From: Candidatus Limnocylindrales bacterium
GTDB taxonomy: Bacteria > Desulfobacterota > Binatia > UBA1149 > CAITLU01
Reading direction: 5' to 3'
NCBI GenBank assembly: GCA_035626395.1
Contig: DASPNR010000039.1
Location: 33,073-97,072 of the forward strand
DNA: 64,000 bases
The notes beneath the pieces were generated by a model. It searched no databases. It saw only the letters and a list, made by a program, of their open reading frames with translations, and was not told the origin of the DNA. Positions 26,726 to 33,974 of this stretch are shown in pieces. How positions within the stretch are numbered: position 1 is the first letter of the stretch; each line of letters starts with the position of its first letter. Both the position numbers and the translations under genes were made by a program.

Positions 26726-28855
26726 TCAAAGCAGGCCGGCGCCGCGCGCCCAGCGGTACTTGGCGCCGAGCACGGCCACCGGCATCTCGGTCGTATAGGG
26801 ATAAGCAGGAATTCCGCGCTCCCACAGATGGTCGCAGGCCTGCTCCACCTCGACGTCTCCGACCAGGGAAGCCACCACCGGCTTCTCGTGCCCCTTGCCT
26901 CGCGCCCGCTCGACGACGTCGGCGAGCAGCTCGGCAAACACCATCGGCGGCGTAACGATGGTGTGCCAGTAGCCGAGGATCAGCGAGTGAATGCGCGGAT
27001 CCTCCAGCGCCAGCGCGATGGTGTTGCGATAGGTCGAGGGCGGCTCGCCGCCGGTGATGTCGACGGGATTGCCGGCCGCGCCGAAGGGCGGAATGAACTT
27101 GCGGAACGCCGCATCGAGGTCCTCGGGCATGCGCATCAGCGAAAGCCCATTGTCCACGCACGCATCCGACAGCAGCACGCCGGAGCCGCCGGCGCCGGTG
27201 ACGATGACGACGTTCTCTCCTTTCGGCGACGGCAGCACCGAAAGCCCCCGCGCGAACTCCAGCATGTCGCGAAGCGAGCGCGCCCGCACCACGCCGCACT
27301 GGCGCAGCACGTCCTCGTAGATCTTGTCGTTGCCGGCGAGAGCTCCCGTGTGCGAGGCCGCGGCTCGCGCGCCCAGGGCGGTGCGCCCGGCCTTCAGCAT
27401 GACGATCGGCTTCGCCTTGGACACGCGCGAGGCAGCTTCGGCAAAGGCGCGGCCGTCCTTGAGATCCTCGGCATGCATGGCGATGACGGAGGTATTCTCG
27501 TCCTGCTCGAAGAACTCGAGCAGATCGTCCTCGTCGATGTCGGACTTGTTGCCGAGGCCGACGATCGCCGACACGCCCATCCTGGTCGAGCGGGAGAAGC
27601 CGATGATCGACATGCCCACGCCGCCGCTCTGCGAGGACAGCGCGACCTTGCCGCGAACGTCGTAGGCGGTGCAGAACGTCGCGCACAGGTTCTCGGGCGT
27701 GTAGTAGAAGCCGTAGATGTTCGGGCCCATCACCCGCACGCCGTGGCGGCGCGCCACCTCGAGCATCTGGTCCTGCAGCTCCTTCTCGCCGACCTCCGCA
27801 AAGCCCGACGGGATCAGAACCGCCCCGGCGATGCCCTTGCGGCCGACCTCTTCCATCGCCGCGGCCACCAGTCGTGCAGGGATGGCGAAGACGGCCACGT
27901 CGATGTCGCCTTCGACGTCGAGCACGCTCTTGTACGCGCGGAGGCCCATGATCTCGGGCGCCTTCGGATGAATCGGGTAGATCGCGCCGCGGTAACCGCC
28001 CGCGACGAGGTTCTTCATCACCGAGTTGCCGATCTTGCCTTCTTCGGCCGAGGCGCCGATCACCGCCACCGCGCGCGGCCGCAGGATGCGGCGCATGGCG
28101 GCGACGATCTGCTCGCGCGGCAGCCGCACCGGCTGCGGGCGCGGCTCGCCGGCGATCGTGATGCGCGCGTCCACGGCCACTGCGCCGTCCGGGCGCGCGA
28201 AGATCGGGTTGAGGTCCAGCTCCTCGATCTGCGGGAAATCCTCGAGAAGACGCGAGACGCTTTCGATGATCGCCACCAGCGCCGCGTGGTCGACGGCCTT
28301 TTCGCCGCGCACGCCGCGCAGAACGTCGGCGCCGGCGATGTCGCCGAGCATCGCTGCGGCCTGAGCCCGATCGACCGGAGTCATGCGGAACGTGACGTCG
28401 CGCAGGACCTCGACCAGCACGCCGCCGAGGCCGAACGCGACGACCTTGCCGAACGTCGGATCGGTGACGCCGCCGATGAGCACCTCGCGCCCGGGCGCCT
28501 CCATCTTCTGCACGAGCACGCCGGCGATCCTGGCCTCGGGTGCATGCCGTCGCGCGGCCTCGACCAGCTCGCCGTAGGCGGCTTCCACCCCGGCGACGTC
28601 GCGCGCGCCGAGGCGGACGCCGCCGGCCTCGGTCTTATGAAGGATGTCCGCGGAAACGATCTTGAGCGCGACCGGGAAGCCCATCTGCTCGGCGACGCGG
28701 CCCGCCTGCTGCGCCGACTCGGCCAGCCATTGTCGCGCCACGGGTATCCCGTACGCGTTGCATACCTCGGCCGCCTCGTGCGCCAGAAGCGCCGTTCGTC
28801 CGTCCGCCCGCACCGCCGCCAGCACGTTCTCCACCGTTGCCCGCTCCGCGTTCAT
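26726..28855 (-). CDS. ADP-forming acyl-CoA synthetase (acetate-CoA ligase family), ATP-grasp first
   Basis: A 709-residue fusion of the beta and alpha parts of NDP-forming acyl-CoA synthetases, which make or use acyl-CoA with ATP and ADP plus phosphate. Residues about 20-235 are the ATP-grasp (beta) domain (VALKIVSADILHKTEAGGV, GVTDPTFGKVVAFGLGG). Residues about 255-700 are the CoA-binding and ligase alpha domains (AVIGASAEEGKIGNSV, SSQSGGVGMS, and SHTGALAG with the phosphohistidine). The order beta-alpha is the reverse of YfiQ/Pat-type fusions. An excellent AGGAGG lies five bases before the ATG at 28855. Possible substrates are acetate, propionate or aryl acids. Confidence 0.92.
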   Translation of the reverse strand: MNAERATVENVLAAVRADGRTALLAHEAAEVCNAYGIPVARQWLAESAQQAGRVAEQMGFPVALKIVSADILHKTEAGGVRLGARDVAGVEAAYGELVEAARRHAPEARIAGVLVQKMEAPGREVLIGGVTDPTFGKVVAFGLGGVLVEVLRDVTFRMTPVDRAQAAAMLGDIAGADVLRGVRGEKAVDHAALVAIIESVSRLLEDFPQIEELDLNPIFARPDGAVAVDARITIAGEPRPQPVRLPREQIVAAMRRILRPRAVAVIGASAEEGKIGNSVMKNLVAGGYRGAIYPIHPKAPEIMGLRAYKSVLDVEGDIDVAVFAIPARLVAAAMEEVGRKGIAGAVLIPSGFAEVGEKELQDQMLEVARRHGVRVMGPNIYGFYYTPENLCATFCTAYDVRGKVALSSQSGGVGMSIIGFSRSTRMGVSAIVGLGNKSDIDEDDLLEFFEQDENTSVIAMHAEDLKDGRAFAEAASRVSKAKPIVMLKAGRTALGARAAASHTGALAGNDKIYEDVLRQCGVVRARSLRDMLEFARGLSVLPSPKGENVVIVTGAGGSGVLLSDACVDNGLSLMRMPEDLDAAFRKFIPPFGAAGNPVDITGGEPPSTYRNTIALALEDPRIHSLILGYWHTIVTPPMVFAELLADVVERARGKGHEKPVVASLVGDVEVEQACDHLWERGIPAYPYTTEMPVAVLGAKYRWARGAGLL

Positions 28856-28977
28856 CGATCCTCCTGCCGACGCGCCTGCGGCGTCGCGGGCGCGGAGTCT
28901 AGTCGCGATGCGGAGAGCATGACAGCGCCCGGCGAGCCTGGGCGCGCCCGCTCGTGGATTCCTCGTGCCGGTGGCAG

Positions 28978-30903
28978 CTACTGCGGCTCGATCCGGTAGA
29001 TGGTGTTGTTGCTGATCATGTACAGCTCCCCGCGCGCGTCCTCGCCCCAGGACACCACACCGGCAAAGAACGCTCCCGCCGATTTCGCGTCATTGGTACG
29101 GTCCGTCAGCTCGGTGGCCGCGCCGCCGGCCACCTCGAACGTGCGAACCCAGGCGCCGCACAGGTCGGAGAAGAAGTAGGTCCCGGCGAAATCGGGCATG
29201 GCACAGCCGCGGTAAGCGTAGCCTCCCATGACCGCGCAGCCGCGTCCGTGCGTGTACTCGTGCACCGGCATCGTAAAGCCGGTGGGCGGATCCGGACACG
29301 GCTCCATCCGGCAACGCGTGCCCTCGAAGATGCCCCAGCCGTAGTTCTCGCCGCCCGTGCTGGCGCCGGGTGCGAAGTCGATCTCCTCGATCTGCTGGCC
29401 GCCGACGTCGCCGATGTAGAGGTCGCCCGTGAGGCGGTCGAAGCTGAAGCGCCACGGGTTTCGCAGTCCCTTCGACCACACGTACTCGATGTCGCTGGTT
29501 CCACCGGCGTAGCCGGGGTTGCTGGCCGGAACGGTGATGAACGGCGCCGAATCGTGATCGACGTCCAGGCGCAGCAGCTTGCCGAGCAGCAGCGTATCGT
29601 CCTGCGAATTGTGGCCGCTGCCGCCGTCGCCCATGCTCCAGTAAAGATAGCCGTCGCCACCGAACTGGAGCTGCCCGCCGTTGTGGTTGGCCGCTCCCGG
29701 ATGCGGCACCACGAGCAGCTCCTGACGCGTCGACTCGTCGGCGACGGTGGGATCGCCTTGATCGACTTCGTAGCGAGCCAGAACCAGGTCGCCCGAGAGG
29801 TTGGTGTAGCTGACGAAGAAGCGGCCGTTGCTGTCGTAGTCTGGGTCGAAGGCCATGCTGAACAGGCCGCGCTCGCCGCCGGTCGTGGTCAGGTTGCTGA
29901 TGTCGAGGAACGGCGTCGGGTTGACCGTGCCGTCGACGAGGCTGAGGACGCGGATGTAGCCGGCCCGCTCGGTGACGTACAGGCGGAGCGGATCCAGGCG
30001 CGGCGCGGTCAGGAACGTGGGGACCGTGAAGTCGTCGCTGACGAAGACGGCGTCGATCGCGGTTCCGGCCGCCGGCGCGATGCCCGTGCAAAGCGCGCTC
30101 TCGTTCTCGAGCTGGCAGAACGAGGAGCAGCCGTCGCCGTCGTCCAGATCGCCGTCGTCGCATTCTTCGGGCATTTCGCTGATGCCGTCGCCGCACTCGG
30201 GAGGAAGGTTGCAGGCGCAGGTATCGTCGCAAAGGCCGGGACAGGTGGCGTCGTCGCCATCCTCGCACTCCTGCGAAGGGCCGGCGATGCCGTCGCCGCA
30301 CACCGGCGACAGGGCGCGCACGAGATCGTTGTGCGCGTCTTCGTCGATGTCGCGAACCTGATCGAGGTCGCCGGTGGTCGTGCACCCGCCGCGCGTCTCG
30401 GCGGCCGAGAAGCCGGCGACCAGCCGTTCGTAGGCATTGGCCAGGCATCCCTCGCTCGGCGGAAGGCCGCGCACGGCGGTCTTGCCGTAGCAGCGAAGGC
30501 CGCCGTGGACGTGGCGGCCGGCGGCCTGCACCTTGGCGGCGGCGCAGAGACGCGCCTGGTCCGTCTGTTCGGGCGCGAGCAGCGCGTCCACGGCGGCGCG
30601 CGCCGCATCCACGATGGCCTGCGCGCCGCCTTCATCGTCGGCGGTGGCGCACCCGCCGAGAGCCTCGGCCTTGCGGAAAGCCGTGCCCAGCCTTGTTGCG
30701 GCCGTCGCGGTGCAGCCAGCGTCGACCGTTTCGCCACTTCGCAATGCGTGGGCGTGGCAGGAAAACACATCCTTGGCGTAGCGTGCCGCCGCCTTGGTCT
30801 TGGAGCCGCCGCAGCGGTCGGCCGCCGGGTCGGCGGATGCGTTGGCCGCATGGCCGACGACGAGCGCGGCGACCAGCGCTGCGAGAACGAAATGCCGCTT
30901 CAT
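28978..30903 (-). CDS. Secreted PQQ-type sugar dehydrogenase-like propeller with Cys-rich and helical repeats
   Basis: A 641-residue exported protein. A signal peptide (cleavage near NASA-D) is followed by two similar helical repeats at 31-110 and 120-200 with matching Cys positions (AAAKVQAAGR; GGC.T..D). A Myxococcus-type Cys-rich segment follows at 202-263 (VCGDG...ECDDGDLDDGDGC). A glucose/sorbosone dehydrogenase beta-propeller spans about 287-641, with RGLFSMAFDPDY, the catalytic-type HNGGQLQFGGDGYLYWSMGD, and ENYGWGIFEG. The PQQ-dependent oxidation of a sugar or aldose is plausible but not proved. GGAGG seven bases before the ATG at 30903 fixes the start. It is divergent from the Cys-rich repeat protein at 31210. 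Confidence 0.85.
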   Translation of the reverse strand: MKRHFVLAALVAALVVGHAANASADPAADRCGGSKTKAAARYAKDVFSCHAHALRSGETVDAGCTATAATRLGTAFRKAEALGGCATADDEGGAQAIVDAARAAVDALLAPEQTDQARLCAAAKVQAAGRHVHGGLRCYGKTAVRGLPPSEGCLANAYERLVAGFSAAETRGGCTTTGDLDQVRDIDEDAHNDLVRALSPVCGDGIAGPSQECEDGDDATCPGLCDDTCACNLPPECGDGISEMPEECDDGDLDDGDGCSSFCQLENESALCTGIAPAAGTAIDAVFVSDDFTVPTFLTAPRLDPLRLYVTERAGYIRVLSLVDGTVNPTPFLDISNLTTTGGERGLFSMAFDPDYDSNGRFFVSYTNLSGDLVLARYEVDQGDPTVADESTRQELLVVPHPGAANHNGGQLQFGGDGYLYWSMGDGGSGHNSQDDTLLLGKLLRLDVDHDSAPFITVPASNPGYAGGTSDIEYVWSKGLRNPWRFSFDRLTGDLYIGDVGGQQIEEIDFAPGASTGGENYGWGIFEGTRCRMEPCPDPPTGFTMPVHEYTHGRGCAVMGGYAYRGCAMPDFAGTYFFSDLCGAWVRTFEVAGGAATELTDRTNDAKSAGAFFAGVVSWGEDARGELYMISNNTIYRIEPQ

Positions 30904-31209
30904 CGATTCCCTCCCCCCGCGCGACGTTCCGTCGCGCCAAACCTTCTCCTTATCGCGCGAGGCGCAGGCCGAGGCCAGCATCTTTCGTCGGCACGCCCGC
31001 CTGAACCACCGCTCAGACCGTGCGCCGTCTCTTCCTCGGCATGTTCGGCAACAGCATCGCGATGAGGCCCTCTCCACGTCAGGCGACCGCCGTCGGATGT
31101 CGCCTCGTGCGCCGAGTCATGCAATCTGCGTCATAGGCGGCCGCCCATGACACCACTGGCATGGACGCGCGGTCCCGATCGCCGCTAGTCACACGGCGGA
31201 GGTTCCGCC
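30904..31209. other. Divergent intergenic region between two secreted-protein genes
   Basis: This 306-base spacer has no supported gene. On the minus-strand side, a perfect 8-bp hairpin (GCGCGACG, 3-base loop, CGTCGCGC; 30919-30937) sits immediately upstream of the ribosome binding site of the dehydrogenase-like gene. On the plus side, GGAGG lies seven bases before the ATG at 31210. No clear -35/-10 pair was found for either gene. Confidence 0.5.
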
Positions 31210-33744
31210 ATGCCATCACCTGTCTTCTGCATCGCCGTCCTTTCTACCGTGCTCCTGGCCGCTCCCGTCGCGCGCGCGGAAGAAGCTCCGCCCGAGCTCG
31301 TGCGCGACATCGGCCGCTATGCCCTCTTCGGCCGTTACAACATCGATTGGGGCGGTGCCGCTCGCATGCCGGTACGCGGAGCGGTCGGCGCCTCCTTCTT
31401 CAAGGTGGATTTCTCGGTCGCGCTGCATTGGAATAGCCCCGAGGCGTACGTGGCCGCGCCGATCGTGCGCGCCGCGCCGGGCAGCACCTTCCACCACGTC
31501 TTTGCCAGGAACCACGAACACCTGGCAGTCGACCACCCCGTGACCCGGTACGAAGGCGATCTCGTCGATCCCGTCCATTATCCGGTGATGCCGGCGGTGA
31601 CCTGCGGCGGCACCAGCGTCACCGTGGATTCCGCGACCTCGCCTCGAACACTGGCGCCGGGGCGTTACGACGTCGTCACGGTCCTGCAGGACCAGCGCCT
31701 CGAGCTGGTTGCGGGCGGACGCTACGAGATCTGCAGCATGCGCCTGCGCAGCGGCTCCACGATCCTCGTGCACGCGGACAACGTGATCCTGCTGCGCGAC
31801 TACCTCTCCACCAACGCGCGCGTTCAGATGACCGGCACCGGCGCCTGCGGCGCCCGGTGGCTTGCGGCCAATGAGGCCAATTCCCCTGGCGGCGCTGCGT
31901 TCGAGTTCGGACAGGGCACCGGCGCCGCCAACCGCGCGCGCATCGCCGGCCAGTTCTTCACGCCCGGCAGGATCACGATGGCGCAGAACAACGACTACAC
32001 CGGCCGCTTCTGGGCCGAGACCATCGATGGAGCGGCCGGCGACGAGCCTACGCGCACGCTCGACGACTGCGCTGCGCCGGTGTGCGGCGACGGCCGCCTC
32101 GACCCGGGCGAGCAGTGCGACGACGGCAACAACCGCAACGGCGACTGCTGCTCCTCGTTCTGCGAGCGGCTGCCGGCGGGCAGCGCCTGCGACGACGGCA
32201 GCTTCTGCACAGCCACCGATGTCTGCGACGGCGCCGGCGTCTGCCGCGGCAGCGGCGATCCCTGCACCGGCGCCGACGGCGACGGCAACTGCTCGGAGTC
32301 CTGCAATGAAGAGCTCGACGATTGCAGCGGCCCCGATGCCGACGGCAGCGCCTGCCAGGACGGCCTGTTCTGCAATGGCGCCGACCGCTGCGCCGCCGGC
32401 CAGTGCGCGTGGCACACCGGCTCGCCCTGCCCCGGCGCCGACGACGATGCCAACTGCAGCGAATCGTGCGACGAGGCCAGCGACCGCTGCGATGCGCGCG
32501 ATCCGCTCGGCAGCGCGTGCAACGACGGCCGCTACTGCACCGTCGTCGATTCCTGCGGCGCCGACGGCACGTGCACGGGGTCAGGATCGCCCTGCCCCTT
32601 CGCCGACGGCGACGGCAACTGCGCCGAGTCATGCGACGAGCTGGCCGACGCGTGCACGGCCGTCGATGCGCAGGGAACGCCGTGCGACGACGGCATGTTC
32701 TGCACCGCCAGCGATCAGTGCGACGGCCGCGGCTTCTGTCGCGGCTCCGGCGATCCATGCACGTCCGGCTCGGGAAGCGACGCCGCCTGCAGCGATGCGT
32801 GCGATGAGACTGCCAACGCCTGCAGCGCTCCGGACCTGGACGGCTCGCCCTGCGACGATGGCATCGCCTGCACGGTGGGCGAGCGTTGCATCGGCGGCGT
32901 GTGCGCGCCCGGCGGCAGCACCATCTGCGATGACGGCAACCCCTGCACGGACGAGTTCTGCGCCCCCACGGGGAAATGCCTGTCCACCTACAACGAAGCC
33001 GCATGCGACGACGGCAACGCCTGCACGCTCAATGATCGCTGCGACCGCGGCACGTGCGTCGGCGGCCCCGCCCTCGACTGCCGCGACGACGACCTGTGCA
33101 CCGCCGACCTGTGCGACCCCGCCAGCGGCGAATGCCGACACGCCTACGCTCCGGCACCCAGCTGCCACCAGCTCGCAACGGCCGTCACCCGCATCGACGT
33201 CGCCTACTCGCCGGTGGACGGCCAGGTGATCGAGCGACTGACGTCGTCATGGCGGGGTCAGCGCGGCATGGACTGGACCGAGCGCGACGAGCTCGGCGAT
33301 CCCACCGCCGGCGACGCCTTCTCGGTCTGCTTCTACGACGAAAGCGACGGCGTTCCCGAGCTGGCCTACCGGCTCGACCTGACGCCCGACAAGATGGCCG
33401 AAGCGCAGTGGAAGCGGTCATGGTCGGCGGCCGAGCTCGTCTACAAGCTCAAGGCCACCTCGGGGACCGCGCAGGGCGTCTCGCAGGTCAAGCTCATCGT
33501 CGACAAGGACAACACGGCGCTGCTTCGGCTGAAGGCCGGTGCCAACGTCGGATGCAACGGCGAATGCCGCAGCAAGTTCGATCCGCCCGCCCCGCTCGCC
33601 GATGGCCGCTTTTTCGCGATGGAACCGGGGATGACCGTGCAGTGGACCAGCTCGACGGGCTCGTGCTGGAGCTCGCGCTACGAGCAGGCAAGGGAGAATC
33701 AGACCGGCGAGTTCTACGCGATTTCCCGCGCAGTCGCGCCGTGA
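31210..33744 (+). CDS. Secreted Cys-rich repeat protein of unknown function
   Basis: An 844-residue exported protein with a signal peptide (AAPVARA-EEAPP). Residues about 30-290 form a beta-rich region (RLELVAGGRYEICSMRLRSG, then ILVHADNVILLRDYL), like choice-of-anchor or adhesin-like domains. A CGDG...GEQCDDGN element at about 290-320 is followed by four 55-56-residue repeats beginning at 324, 379, 434 and 489 (GSACDDGSFC...SGDPC...DGNCSESC) and shorter CDDGNACT units to about 650. The C-terminal ~190 residues are an unknown domain. The start has GGAGG seven bases upstream. It is divergent from the dehydrogenase-like gene, which shares the Cys-rich motif, so they may act at the same surface. 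Confidence 0.82.
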   Translation: MPSPVFCIAVLSTVLLAAPVARAEEAPPELVRDIGRYALFGRYNIDWGGAARMPVRGAVGASFFKVDFSVALHWNSPEAYVAAPIVRAAPGSTFHHVFARNHEHLAVDHPVTRYEGDLVDPVHYPVMPAVTCGGTSVTVDSATSPRTLAPGRYDVVTVLQDQRLELVAGGRYEICSMRLRSGSTILVHADNVILLRDYLSTNARVQMTGTGACGARWLAANEANSPGGAAFEFGQGTGAANRARIAGQFFTPGRITMAQNNDYTGRFWAETIDGAAGDEPTRTLDDCAAPVCGDGRLDPGEQCDDGNNRNGDCCSSFCERLPAGSACDDGSFCTATDVCDGAGVCRGSGDPCTGADGDGNCSESCNEELDDCSGPDADGSACQDGLFCNGADRCAAGQCAWHTGSPCPGADDDANCSESCDEASDRCDARDPLGSACNDGRYCTVVDSCGADGTCTGSGSPCPFADGDGNCAESCDELADACTAVDAQGTPCDDGMFCTASDQCDGRGFCRGSGDPCTSGSGSDAACSDACDETANACSAPDLDGSPCDDGIACTVGERCIGGVCAPGGSTICDDGNPCTDEFCAPTGKCLSTYNEAACDDGNACTLNDRCDRGTCVGGPALDCRDDDLCTADLCDPASGECRHAYAPAPSCHQLATAVTRIDVAYSPVDGQVIERLTSSWRGQRGMDWTERDELGDPTAGDAFSVCFYDESDGVPELAYRLDLTPDKMAEAQWKRSWSAAELVYKLKATSGTAQGVSQVKLIVDKDNTALLRLKAGANVGCNGECRSKFDPPAPLADGRFFAMEPGMTVQWTSSTGSCWSSRYEQARENQTGEFYAISRAVAP
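32179..32841. repeat. Four in-frame 165-168 bp repeats in the Cys-rich protein gene
   Basis: Repeat units begin at 32179, 32344, 32509 and 32674, with a fifth, shorter variant from 32842. Each encodes a block with the pattern G-S-x-C-x-D-G-x-x-C ... C ... C ... G-S-x-x-C. Nucleotide identity between units is moderate, so the expansion is old and has diverged. Confidence 0.8.
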
Positions 33745-33974
33745 TGGGTGCTGGCACGACGATGGGCGTGTCTGCGGCAGGGCATGCCAGTTGTGCGTCG
33801 CTGCGCCGGCGGACATGCCCGTGTCCGCCCGCACAGCGCTACCATGCAGGCTGTCGTGCATCGTGCAACGACACGCCCGTGCGGGCGGGGCCTGGCCGGT
33901 CCGCGCAGCGCATGCGCCACGCGCGCGAATGCGGGATCTTGACGGTCGGACCATCGGTCTTACCCTAGCCACAA

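Noticed and set aside
26828..28999. A long plus-strand open frame over the ADP-forming acyl-CoA synthetase gene
   Set aside because: The minus-strand gene has AGGAGG and full-length domain motifs; the other frame is His/Arg-rich noise.
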